From assembly GCA_000697335.1 (NCBI GenBank), contig JNEM01013029.1, positions 1-18,185 of the forward strand: DNA of 18,185 nucleotides, in the 5' to 3' direction. Positions 1-9,978 of this stretch are shown here, in pieces. The stretch is from Conidiobolus incongruus B7586 (lineage: Eukaryota; Entomophthoromycota; Entomophthoromycetes; Entomophthorales; Conidiobolaceae). Position 1 is the stretch's first letter. The number at the start of each line of letters is the position of its first letter. The translations under genes were made by a program, and so were the position numbers. Below the pieces are notes generated by a model. That model made no database searches. It was not told the origin of the DNA and saw only the letters and a list, made by a program, of their open reading frames with translations.

Positions 1-2494
1 AAATAACAATATAAATTAACCTATACTTGTAAAAAAGGTTAATTTACTCCAAAATTATATTATTAATAATTTTAATTTTTATAGAAAAAAATCAGTTTTT
101 TTCTTTTTAAAGAATATAATTAATAAAAAAATAATATAAAATAAATATATTTGTGAATATTATAAAAAAATATATAATTTGAAATTTAAAAAAAAATTAA
201 ATAATTAAATGTTTAATAAATTAAATTTTAAATAATTTTATATATTTTATCTTTATATGAGTATATTCCCATATAATATGAATATTAAAAATTATTTTAA
301 TTTTTAAATTTATTGAATTTTAGTTAGTAAAAAAATATCAATACTTTTTTATCCAAATTTCATATTTAGCCAATATTTAATACCGATATGAGGGTTAATT
401 TTTTATTTAAGTAGATTATTTTATAATATTAGTTAAATATAATTAATAAAACTATTAAATTTGGTCTTAACCTTAAATTATTATTATTTTAAAGTATTAA
501 TACCTATGTTAATTTTACTATTCACCTAATCAATATACCTTAATTATGGTCGACTATTTCAGAAACAATTATTGAAATATCAACTAGAAATAAACTAAAT
601 AGCAATCAAACTACAGTTTTTGTTCCTTGTCAATGGAGATAAAAATATTATAATTATTGTAATTATCATAATTATCATTTTTATAAGAACCAAATCATAG
701 TTTATTCATGGTAACCACGTTAAAATCCAAAGGTCCAAGTCAAGGGATAGTTTCACATTGATAAACGACAAATTGATCGGATTATTATATGCATGTAATA
801 CACTGATACTCAACATAACATATTAGTATAATTGTGAGTATTACTAAGTTTTTTAAACGGATTAATAGTTTAAAATTGATAATTTAGTATTTTATTTAGT
901 ATTTCGGAATTGAGGGTTTTAATTCGGAAATTATTAATAATTATTTTTAATGGATTATTTTTTTTATCGGATATTAATACGTTGTCTTAACTGTAATACA
1001 ATCAAATTATCAGACTATAGTAGAATGGAAAATATGCTCTGATGTTTGTAATACAAGTTGAACATTTTTGTGGGGTTGATTACCTTAAAAAATCCAAAAA
1101 TTTTTATTATTTGAGTATTTAATTTTTTTTGTATATCTCATCAATAATTTTAAAAACATTGTTTGATTTTGTTCAAAAAAACACTGTAATATTTATAATA
1201 GAATCTTTCTAATTATCATTACCTCAATATATTATTGTATAGATCATCAATATATCGTGACATAATTTTAACGTCACAATATATTTCATCTTTTATATTG
1301 CTATTTCCACTATTAAATAAATTAAACTTATTTAGTATACTTTTAACATCCTTCACATCATTCAAATTTCTCACAATAATCTCACTATTTTATGCAAACT
1401 TTATCAATTGAAGTAAATCACCATTCCCAAAATTTCAATTAGCTCTGAGCATGCATATCAAATTATAATCTAGGCCTAGATAAACTATAACTTACAAGGC
1501 AGATGCTTTGTTTGTAAACATCAATTTCTTGCATATTCAATATTCAATTTATTTTATTCGATTAAACTTTATTCAAATTTATTGTTTAATATTCTCATTC
1601 ATTAAATACTTTAACTTTTATTATTATATATTGAGTTAATAATATTATTTTTAACTTAATATAAATATTCTATATAAAATTTATTACATATTTAGTATAT
1701 ATATTTTATTATTATTTATTGTTATTATAGTTGTTTAAAATTCATAAATAAAGTTAATATTATTGATAATAATTAGTATTATATTCTAATACATATAAAT
1801 TAAATACTGACAATATCCTTTTATTATTACACTTGGTGAATTCTATTTTTATATTTTAATGTCACTAGAAATTAAAAGTGATAACTAATCTTCTAAGTGG
1901 GATATAATTAAAGTAAGGATCCTGACCTTTGATCTTAATATTTAAACTTTTAAAACAAGTTACTTATTTTTGGTTTGTTTATTTAATTAAGGGAAATAAT
2001 ATTGGGAGAATTTATTATCTTAGTTATGCTAATAAAAAACTAAAAAAACAATAGAACTTAAAAAATCTAGAATAAAGAATATTATAGAATATAATAAAAG
2101 CAATTAGAATAATCAACAAGAAAAGTAAATATCTTATCAATATGGCGTATAAGAAACCTATCAATTTCACTTGTGAATAATATTATATTGTTATATTTTT
2201 TTAAGACTCAAAGGATAATAAGAGTTAAAAATATGTTAGGAACAAAAACATAAAAGTGATGTTAAGATAATCAAGTATAAACCTAAGTAAAGTAATTAAC
2301 AAAATAATAAAATACTTTAAGTGCAAAGTAATTATTTATAATAAATATCATATAAGTAAAATAAATGGTAATTAAAATATTTGCATTTGTAACTTAAATT
2401 AACCAAAATTTTTAAGTGTCCTTGATATCATATAAAAATGAATTAAACATTAGCCCTTTTAAAAATGTACTCCTTTGTTATCGAATAATTAATC
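1..2494. other. Gene-free AT-rich intergenic DNA
   Basis: No exon-like open frame, RNA gene or transposon coding region is visible on either strand. The sequence is mostly A/T homopolymer and AATT-type runs. A slightly less AT-rich patch at about 540-800 contains GGTAACCACGTT and AAGTCAAGGGATAG, and a second patch at about 1430-1540 holds a palindrome. These could be distal regulatory DNA, but nothing in them is diagnostic. Confidence 0.7.
1469..1480. repeat. 12-bp perfect palindrome TCTAGGCCTAGA
   Basis: The stretch TCTAGGCCTAGA equals its own reverse complement and has a GGCC core inside very AT-rich DNA. A dimeric regulator site is possible. Chance occurrence cannot be excluded and no gene lies nearby. 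Confidence 0.35.
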
Positions 2495-2660
2495 AAGCTA
2501 TCCTTTCAAGGCTGGTGTTGGGGCTTACCCCCTTGGGGTTTTTACACTCTATGTAAGACTTAGGCAAGGGTGATCAAATTTAATCAACTCTGGACAAGTT
2601 TGATTGTAAGCGAATATTATTACCAACTTGGATTCTTGTGCATGAATAAGGTTATTTTAC
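2495..2660. other. G+C-richer island with C4/G4 inverted repeats
   Basis: This patch stands out from its AT-rich surroundings. At about 2519-2538 it reads TTGGGGCTTACCCCCTTGGG: GGGG pairs with CCCC across CTTA, and the second C-run pairs with the following GGGG across TT. The element TACCCCCTT (2526-2534) reappears in reverse complement as AAGGGGGTA at 9127-9135, upstream of the second zinc-finger gene. CAAGGGTG follows at about 2567. There is no open frame of useful length and no tRNA box pattern. It may be a regulatory island or part of a small non-coding RNA; neither is proven. Confidence 0.4.
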
Positions 2661-5545
2661 AATAATAATTATCAAATTTAAATACCAATCAATATGACTT
2701 TGTCATCAATAAACAAATCTTTAATCATAAATTGAGGTTGATTCAGTAAATATTGAGGTCAATTCAAATGAACATCCCCTAATACTATAGTATATTTGAC
2801 TATTTTAAGAAATTATAAGTAAAGATTAGGGAAGTGGAATATTACCACATTTTAGCTAATTAATTTTAATTATTATAAATTTTTCTATGTGGATTTATAA
2901 TAATAATGATCAAAAAAAATAATACCCTCAATTATATTTTAAATGGGTTATTTTTATAAGAGTAAAATACTTTTTAAATTTATTAAAATATAAATTATAA
3001 ATTTATCCTCTTAATTGAATATTTTAGAATTTTCAAGAAAAAATTTTTTTATAAAAAAAAACTAAAAATAAAATTTAATTAATAATATATATATATATAT
3101 ATATATATGTAAATATTAAATATTTAAATGTTAAACTTTACTAATGTTGATTTAAAGGGTTTCAAATATTTATATGTTTAATATAGTTTACTTTTAAAAT
3201 AAAGTGGCAGTTCATGTCAAGTCGGATTAGTTTTCCTTTTTAAGTAATTGATAAATTGAGTAATGGAATTAACATGGTTATATAACGTATATATTTATAT
3301 ATATTACTTTTTTGAAGTATAGCCAATATTAAAATATTTATTGAGGATATTATCACATTATCGAAATCAATTTTTAATATTCAATAGAAAAAATTAATTA
3401 AAATTAATTAACTTTGATTGAATTTCAAAATTTTACGGGTATGATGATTTGGTATGTTTAATGATAAATGAAATAAAGCCCAATTTTAACCAAATGTAAT
3501 TTACTAACTTTTACATCAGATCCAAAATGAAATCACTTGAACCACTATTCTTTAACTAAGTTTATCACTCACTTACTCATTTCAATATTGCCTAATTTGA
3601 CTATTATTGCGAGCTTGCAAAAAAACAATAATTCAGTTTTGAGAAATGATGAAAATGAACACTTCAATTGAATAAAATTTAGCAGTTAAAAAAATATTAA
3701 GGACTTGAAGACTAGGCAAAACTATTTACTAAATAGAGTGATCAACTTTGAGGATGGTATTTTTTAGCTTCATTCTTAGAATTATACAATTATTTTAGTT
3801 CAAACAATGATTCAATCATTATCTAATATTTATGCTAATTATAATTATACGTGTTTAAAATATTTTTAGGCTTTGAATTCTAAATTTTGAGTTTTGTTAG
3901 TAAATTTAATAGAGGGATAAATGGATTGTTCAATATCAAATAAAAAATAATTTATAGTATCTATTATAATTATAATGATTTTATGCTTTATGATTTTACC
4001 TATATTATATATATATTGGGTAAATAGCGATCATAATAATTTTAGAATTAAAAATATCAGGAGTTGATAGGACCAAGTACTCAACTTAGCCTTATGATCC
4101 TTACAACACAACCCTGGAAAATATAGAATGAGTAATTACATTAAACGCTTTATTTTTACCGATCCTCCTTATAATAATGAATTTAATTTCCTATATATAT
4201 ATATATATAATCTAAATTTAATCAATTATTTAAGTAACAAGCCATCCAATTTATTAATATATTTAACCTTGAAATTAATTTACTTAAAATCATCATGCTA
4301 TAATTTATTTTTATTTTAGGTCCATTCAAATTTCTTAAAAAAAGATTACTTTTTTTAATAAAAAAATGTGGAAATTTGTAATCATAATGATATTCTTTTT
4401 TAAAAATAATAATAATTGCTTTTTTTAATTTAATTATTTTCACAATAATATAATTTTATAAAAATTATTTATAATTAATTTTTTATTTTTATTTTTAAAA
4501 AATATTTTTACTTTTTATTAAATAAAAACACGTTTTTTAAAAAAAAAAGAAAAATAATATAAATTTTTAAGTCAACTAAAAATTTATCAAATAATTAATA
4601 ATATTATTAAATAGCATAATTCTCATCACTGATACAATTAGTTCCCTAACACCTTAAAATCTACTATCACCATATATATAATACCTTATATGGTATTTTA
4701 AAACTTGTATTCAAATTCAATATAAAATCCCTTTGGATTTTTTGTTCCTAAATTTTGTTCAATTTTATTGAAAGCTATAACGGTTTTAGTAGATAGAATT
4801 TCCTTTTAAGTTGAATTTTCCTTTTTGATAAATATTAAATAAATTTGAAAAAAAATATTGAATTAAATAATGAATATTATTTCAATAATATTATATGATC
4901 AATAATAAGGATTATCATTCATTTTAAATAATAAGGTTTATAATATTAAAATATCTCTATATATCATTTAAATTCTATAATTAATTTTTAAAAAAAATTT
5001 TTATACATTGGAGAAATTTTATCATTCAATGATTATTTTGGATAAATCTTTTAATTCTATAATATCTGATCTTAGCAAATAATATTGGTATTAATGTTTA
5101 AATATATAGTATAATAAATTTGTGCAATGGAAGGATTGTAATGTTAATTAGATGATTCTTAGAAGGGTTTCTTTATTATAACCAATTGAATGGAATATTA
5201 AAAATTAATAAGTAAAAACTCATAAATTACAATCAATTTTGTCAAATAATTTGTGAATATTAACATAATTAGTAATATAGCTATTAATATTAATTTTTGC
5301 CACTTTTAATTATTATTAATATTATTGTTATTATGATAATGATTATGATTCAATGTTGAATATTCAGGAATATTTTACAGCTATCTCATTTTTAATCATA
5401 ATTTTTGTACTTTAAATACAGATATTTGCATGTTATTTACTACTAAATCTAATGTATTTTAATTACTTAAACATTGAACCTGTTCCGATTTTAAATTGAA
5501 ATAACTTACACATTTTAATTCTTTATTTTTGATTTAAAATTTTGA
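2661..5545. other. Gene-free AT-rich intergenic DNA
   Basis: I see no supported gene. The short open frames here, at 4128-4319 on the + strand and 4222-4443 on the - strand, consist of Asn/Ile/Leu/Lys/Tyr-rich translation of A/T runs and TA repeats with no domain, so they are not called. A mildly mixed-composition patch at about 4070-4130 contains AACCCTGG but has no other recognisable signal. Confidence 0.65.
3085..3108. repeat. (AT)12 microsatellite
   Basis: Twelve uninterrupted AT units. Similar shorter TA runs occur near 4192-4209, 8149-8163 and 13543-13557. Confidence 0.9.
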
Positions 5546-5550
5546 ATAAT

Positions 5551-5598
5551 AGTAGTAGTAGTAGTAGTAGTAATAATAATAATAATAATAATAATAAT
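5551..5598. repeat. Compound microsatellite (AGT)7(AAT)9
   Basis: Seven AGT units (5551-5571) pass directly into nine AAT units (5572-5598), giving 48 bp of trinucleotide repeat. The antisense open frame over this repeat (poly-Ile then poly-Thr) is a product of the repeat and not a gene. The switch between two triplets differing by one base fits a point change spread by slippage. Confidence 0.95.
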
Positions 5599-6183
5599 GT
5601 AATTATAATAAAAATAATTGTGATTCAAAGTTATTGAAATTGAGGTAGGGGAATAAAAATGATTTAACATTAGTATGCTCTGTTTTAAAATTCGTATTTC
5701 GGATAAATTCAATTCAAGTTTCAGTCATACAAAAAATTTGGATTTAGTTCAAGATTAAAGGGATAGCCATTTGCTGAACCACTGATCAGTCAATATAAGA
5801 GAAATTTAACAGAATAATAGTATACCTCAATAAATAACATAATCAGTCAGCACCCAATGTTGTGGTTAGCATTACAAAAAATAACTCAAACTATAAATAA
5901 CTAGTAAGTATCTGTGATCCATAATTTAATCATATAAAAAACATTCTAAAAGAACCGAAGCTATTTCCCAAATTGTCATTTTGTAAAAATATATTGAAAC
6001 TTTTATGATTTAATAAGGTTAGTCAATACTGATATAACTCCATTGTTTTTGAAAAATATAAGTTTTTGGATCAAAATGAACAAATAAGCAACAGATAAAC
6101 TTTGTTATTTTAATTTATTAACCAATCATTTTCGTAAATTTTGTTCTCACTGAGATTCTAGCCTTATACCAACCTCTATTATT

Positions 6184-6198
6184 AATCAGCCCCTGATT
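6184..6198. promoter_or_regulatory. Inverted repeat AATCAG-CCC-CTGATT
   Basis: Six-base perfect arms surround a CCC spacer and include a CCCCT element. The inner GCCCCTGA (6189-6196) recurs exactly inverted as TCAGGGGC at 6286-6293, so the two face each other about 90 bp apart, roughly 130-230 bp before the TATA box. This is a plausible regulator site, unproven. Confidence 0.45.
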
Positions 6199-6285
6199 TT
6201 GCATAATAAAAGAATTCAGAAAAAATTTGAATGTGGAGTTTAGAATTAATAAAAATATGCAACGTTTATTGAAATATATCATTTT

Positions 6286-6293
6286 TCAGGGGC
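6286..6293. promoter_or_regulatory. TCAGGGGC, inverted mate of GCCCCTGA
   Basis: Exact reverse complement of 6189-6196, about 128 bp before the TATA box of the first zinc-finger gene. It contains AGGGG, a stress-response or Nrg1-like core. Confidence 0.4.
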
Positions 6294-6420
6294 AAATATG
6301 ATTTTATAGTTTGATCAAGTTATATCACTGACCCATTGTAGCCAATTGGGTGCATTGGAATCTTATCAATTTTTAGTCGTAAGATAAATAAATAAATTTT
6401 ATTAGTTTTACAGATCCGAG

Positions 6421-6428
6421 TATAAATA
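6421..6428 (+). promoter_or_regulatory. TATA box (TATAAATA)
   Basis: TATAAATA lies 110 bp before the ATG at 6531 and is followed by a pyrimidine-rich stretch. No ATG occurs between it and 6531, which supports that start. The paralogue at 9979 has a TATA box at almost the same distance (112 bp). Confidence 0.6.
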
Positions 6429-6530
6429 CTCTCACATCCTTCTCAATTTTTGCATTATCGGATTACCTTCTGATAACAAATTGCCTTGGCTGCTGATTGT
6501 GACCCTTCTTTCCATCATTAATCCCCGACT

Positions 6531-7031
6531 ATGCCATCTAAATTCAGCATCATAAACAGTTATGGTATTGAAGTTGACCTCCTCAACACATATCAAGAAC
6601 CTGTAAGGGTTTTCCAATCTTCTGCTTGCTCGTCAGCTTCTTCATCTGCCACGCCCTCGGGCTATTCCACCCCCTTTCACCCATACAATCACCAAGACAA
6701 CAATGACTTATCCCGCTTAGGATCCGATATTATTGACTATCCCGCTTCATTCAACTATCATCACAACCCCATTCCTCTTCCACTCTCAATCCCCACTCAA
6801 CCCAAAAAAATCCGCAAATTTCATTGTAAAGAGCCTGGATGCTTCAAATCATTCTTAACCAGCGGTCACTTAACAAGACATCGGGTTGTTCATACCAAAG
6901 AACGCAATTTTTCGTGTCTATTACCAGGCTGCTTTAACCAGTTTTCTCGACGAGATAACATGTTACAGCACTATAGATCCCACTTCACTGGTAATCGCAA
7001 ATCCAAAATGATGACGACGACACTTGTTTAA
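6531..7031 (+). CDS. Nrg1-like two-finger C2H2 transcription factor (paralogue A)
   Basis: Intronless, 166 residues; predicted nuclear DNA-binding regulator. Two zinc fingers sit at the C-terminus: C99-X4-C104-X12-H117-X3-H121 and C129-X4-C134-X12-H147-X3-H151. Their contact helices, TSGHLTR and RRDNMLQ, closely resemble those of yeast Nrg1/Nrg2, zinc-finger repressors of glucose-repressed and stress genes that bind CCCT-type sites. The N-terminus holds NSYGIEVDLLN (9-19), matched by NSHGYTVNLLN in the gene at 9979. A Ser/Ala run (about 30-40) and two Thr-Pro sites (41, 47) follow, which could be phosphorylated. The tail is short and basic. The linker between fingers is TKERNF, not the usual TGEK type. 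The ATG is the first after the TATA box. Family assignment is strong; repressor function and targets are inferred. It could instead activate, as no repression domain is recognisable. Confidence 0.9.
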   Translation: MPSKFSIINSYGIEVDLLNTYQEPVRVFQSSACSSASSSATPSGYSTPFHPYNHQDNNDLSRLGSDIIDYPASFNYHHNPIPLPLSIPTQPKKIRKFHCKEPGCFKSFLTSGHLTRHRVVHTKERNFSCLLPGCFNQFSRRDNMLQHYRSHFTGNRKSKMMTTTLV

Positions 7032-7241
7032 TATACACAGACCACATTTCCTTTATCTTTCCTTTATTTAATTCAGTTCAAACATTGTTAATGCCTCTTT
7101 ATTTGAACTATATAAAATTTGTACTAACCCTTGATACCAAATTGAATGAGAATGGATGAATGTAATGAATTTTGTTTACATGAATCCCTTTAATTTATCA
7201 ACACATACATTTCATTCATAATACAAGTATGACTACATCAT

Positions 7242-7274
7242 TATGATGATGCAAGTTATATGATGACGCAAATT
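7242..7274. repeat. Imperfect 16-bp tandem repeat
   Basis: TATGATGATGCAAGTT (7242-7257) is followed one base later by TATGATGACGCAAATT (7259-7274), matching at 14 of 16 positions. It lies inside the probable 3' UTR and could be a protein-binding RNA or DNA element, or a small slippage duplication. Confidence 0.5.
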
Positions 7275-7365
7275 CAAATGAATGAAAAGAAAAATGAGTC
7301 GAATTTATAAAAAGCAAGATTCATAAAACATTTATCAATCAACGTAATTGTACTACATTAAAGTT

Positions 7366-7371
7366 AATAAA
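7366..7371 (+). terminator. Candidate poly(A) signal AATAAA
   Basis: First canonical AATAAA on the sense strand after the stop of zinc-finger gene A. AATAAA is common by chance in this composition, so support is modest. Confidence 0.35.
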
Positions 7372-7460
7372 AACAATTGAAACTATAATTTGTTGCACTC
7401 TCTCTCACATACTTGTTTATCCATATTCATACCGTTATTAAACATTCATTTAACTTAATT

Positions 7461-8999
7461 TATCTATATTGATTGAAATTACTGGTATAATATGAAATTA
7501 TTTTTATTTTATTAATTTACCATCCTATCTATGTCAAATAGTTTCTATAATTTTGTCTTTTATTTAAAAAACAAAGTAGATCATCTAATATCTATAATTA
7601 TTTAACTAAGTAATAAATTTAAAGTGTTATAATCAATGTAAGAGAATTTATTAAGTATATCCTTTCATATTAAATTAAGAATTAAAAATTAAAAATAACC
7701 TTAAAGGATTATTATTATATATATTATTATAACTTACCATTTTTTTAAACTTATCATGTTATAAAAAAAAATACTTTTTTTTGAAATTTTTGGATTAAAT
7801 TTAAAAAATTTCTCTAGATATAATATATGTATTATTACAAAAAAAATTTCTTTTTTATTAAATAATTTGTCCTATAAAATTTATTAATTTATAATTAATC
7901 CATAACATATTAACTTAATACTTATTATTATTATTATTATTATTATTTTAATCAAATTGAATTAATCTTATATTAAAAATAAAATTATTTAAACCCAAAT
8001 ACTTATTATTATTAATTATAATTTAAAATAAATATATATTAATATACTACTACAGTATTTATTTATTTATATTAATAGATTTATTTTTAATATATGGACT
8101 ATATAGGTTATTAATGTTAATTGATTTAACAATTTTATTGATGATAAATATATATATATATATCATAAAAGTAAAATGGATATAAAAAATATAATATTAA
8201 ATCAATATAATAAAATAAGAAAACGATTACAAGTTAAATGATTAAAATTGAGAAAAAAATCAATTTTAAAAGTACTAATAAATCATAGTAAGTAAATAAG
8301 TTTTTATGTTATTGGATATGGTTCAAATGGTGGGATCATATGAAAATATTTTAACGGTATAATTGTATTCAGTTATATTGAGGGGTAACAGTATTTCTTG
8401 TATAAGATAATTTCAATTTTCAGTTTGTATTTTTGAATAATAGTCAAATTGTATATTTACTATTCTATTATTTCTAAGAATATAGTATCCACATTTTTTT
8501 GATTAGTATTTTAAAATTTATAGAATTATAAAAATATTAAATTAATTCATATTAAAAAAATTATGTCAAGTTTTCAAATCATACCTACGATCAATTAATC
8601 ATGTTAAATAGAGAAAAAAAATATTTATAATTACCCATGTTCTTATTATTTATAAAATAAATAAAAACTTAATACTTTTCAAAATAATTCATCAGTTTAT
8701 CAAATCTTTTTTTTTAATTTAAAAGGAAGAGAGAGAGCAATTAAAATATGATGACTCTGAAGAAGACTAATTAAATTTTAAAATTAATTAAAAATAATAA
8801 GGATTAATTGAAATATTCGGTTTAACTTTAAGTAAATAGTTTAGTAAAGTATTTACCAATTTTGATATTATATTGGGTACCAAATTATGAAAAAAAAACT
8901 CTATTTTACTCTTTGAATGAGCATAATTATATAATCATATTTTGAATTATTACTACTTTTATCCTTGCTAAATTATTAGCATTTTGAAATTCTGCAAAT
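7461..8999. other. Gene-free AT-rich spacer between the two zinc-finger genes
   Basis: Runs of A/T, an (TTA)8 microsatellite at 7922-7945 and a TA run near 8149-8163 dominate. I see no open frame, RNA gene or mobile element. Confidence 0.7.
7922..7945. repeat. (TTA)8 microsatellite
   Basis: Eight uninterrupted TTA units in non-coding DNA. Confidence 0.9.
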
Positions 9000-9866
9000 C
9001 GTTTTGAAAACCCTTGCTTAAAATTATTTTCTTCAGTATTTAGCCCTTAATTCCCCCCTAATTGGCCCACTCTATTCTCTATTAATTCTCAATTCATTTC
9101 GTTTGAACACAGGGTTGGGAGTTTGGAAGGGGGTAGAATTGAAAGCTTAAAAGGTTTGAATTACTTTATTGAGGGAGAAAATTTATTTTTTCACAGTTTG
9201 ATTTGAAAAATGATTAAAGGTTATCATCTGACCATTTATATTGAATATGAATTTTAAAAAGTTATTTCAATGCCTGTAAAACATATGTTATGATTTAATA
9301 AGTATTATTATATGTGCCATATTAATTAATAGTAATACTTTGATTTGATCTAGATGTATTAATCATCTATTGAATAATATTATATGATAAAAATAAAAAA
9401 TTATTTTATGATGTATTGTGAATAATATTCATAAGAAATTTGATGACTCCGAAAATTAATTCAATATCTATATATATTTTATATTAGATTAACCCTATTA
9501 GTTTATATGTTATTAGATAGGATAAAAATATACACTTATAATGCTAAACACATCAAGCACCTGATATAGTTTGAGCATAAATATATCTATTAACTATAAA
9601 ACAATCTATAGTGTTGAAATTTTCCTGATTACCAAGTAAAAATTGTTGGGAATTCAGGGTGGCTGGTTATTATGGTCCTGTTTACCAAAATACCCAATTA
9701 TTACTTTGATTGGCAGAATTCAAAATTTATTGAACCCTTTTCATGATATGTACAAATTCAAGTCTAGAGGGGGTTTCAAAGAAATCATAGGGAGAAATAT
9801 GATAAACTGGTGTCTATCCAACAATGAACAATCCAAAAGTGTGGGATTTTTTATCTCACAAAGAAA
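9000..9866 (+). promoter_or_regulatory. Long upstream region of the second zinc-finger gene
   Basis: Two G+C-richer blocks flank AT-rich DNA. The distal block (about 9000-9180) holds AACCCTT (9009), GCCCTTA (9043), CCCCCCTA (9053-9060), CAGGGTT (9110) and AAGGGGGTAG (9127-9136). The proximal block (9640-9866) holds CAGGGT (9655), AACCCTTT (9733), TAGAGGGGGTTT (9765-9776) and TAGGGA (9788). These share the CCCT/AGGG core typical of Nrg1 and stress-response sites. The frame is open from 9643 up to the gene, but the predicted peptide shows no domain and the TATA box lies inside that open stretch, so I read it as promoter and leader, not coding. Confidence 0.5.
9765..9776 (+). repeat. 12-mer TAGAGGGGGTTT, upstream copy
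   Basis: The identical 12-mer occurs again at 10854-10865, so the two copies flank zinc-finger gene B in the same orientation. It contains the AGGGG core. Confidence 0.5.
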
Positions 9867-9875
9867 TATAAAAAG
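9867..9875 (+). promoter_or_regulatory. TATA box (TATAAAAAG)
   Basis: TATAAAAAG lies 112 bp before the ATG at 9979, with no ATG between them. The spacing matches the paralogous gene (110 bp), which supports both this element and the chosen start. A TATAAA at 9595 and CATAAATATA at 9575 are weaker alternatives for a longer transcript. Confidence 0.55.
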
Positions 9876-9879
9876 ATTA

Positions 9880-9894
9880 AACCCTCTCAGGGTT
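9880..9894. promoter_or_regulatory. Inverted repeat AACCCT-CTC-AGGGTT beside the TATA box
   Basis: Perfect six-base arms around CTC start only 4 bp after the TATA element. The arms carry CCCT/AGGG, the core expected for Nrg1-type fingers. A protein bound here would sit on the core promoter, an arrangement that fits autorepression. The site is seen directly; binding is inferred. Confidence 0.45.
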
Positions 9895-9978
9895 CAAGTT
9901 GAGTTGTGCAGCAAAGGAAAGTACCCTCCTCGCTTCCTTTCATATTTGATTCAACCTATTTTCAAACTCACTAGAGTC

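Larger units (their letters stand above)
5640..6420 (+). promoter_or_regulatory. Upstream region of the first zinc-finger gene
   Basis: About 780 bp of less AT-rich DNA lies before the TATA box at 6421. It contains several CCCT/AGGG elements: TAGGGG at about 5646, GCCCCTGA at 6189-6196 and TCAGGGGC at 6286-6293. CCCCT/AGGGG is the stress-response element of yeast and overlaps the CCCT core recognised by Nrg1-type fingers, the family encoded just downstream. No exon-like frame is visible. The regulatory role is inferred from position and motif content. Confidence 0.5.
7032..7460 (+). other. 3' flank / likely 3' UTR of zinc-finger gene A
   Basis: This stretch is less AT-rich than the DNA beyond it. 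An AATAAA signal appears at 7366-7371, about 335 bp after the stop, so the 3' UTR may be long. It includes an imperfect tandem repeat at 7242-7274. No coding frame is visible. Confidence 0.45.

Noticed and set aside
4128-4319. 63-codon open frame, + strand
   Set aside because: Asn/Ile/Leu/Tyr-rich translation of TA repeats and A/T runs; no domain, no promoter, not credible as coding.
4222-4443. 73-codon open frame, - strand
   Set aside because: Lys/Ile/Asn-rich product of homopolymer DNA with no recognisable feature.
5515-5712. 65-codon open frame, - strand
   Set aside because: Poly-Ile and poly-Thr come from the AGT/AAT microsatellite at 5551-5598.
6432-6617. 61-codon open frame, - strand
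   Set aside because: Antisense to the start of zinc-finger gene A and its leader; no family resemblance.
8322-8340. GGTTCAAATGG, resembling a tRNA B box
   Set aside because: Lacks the conserved C at the end of the box, has no A box at a suitable distance and no acceptor stem.
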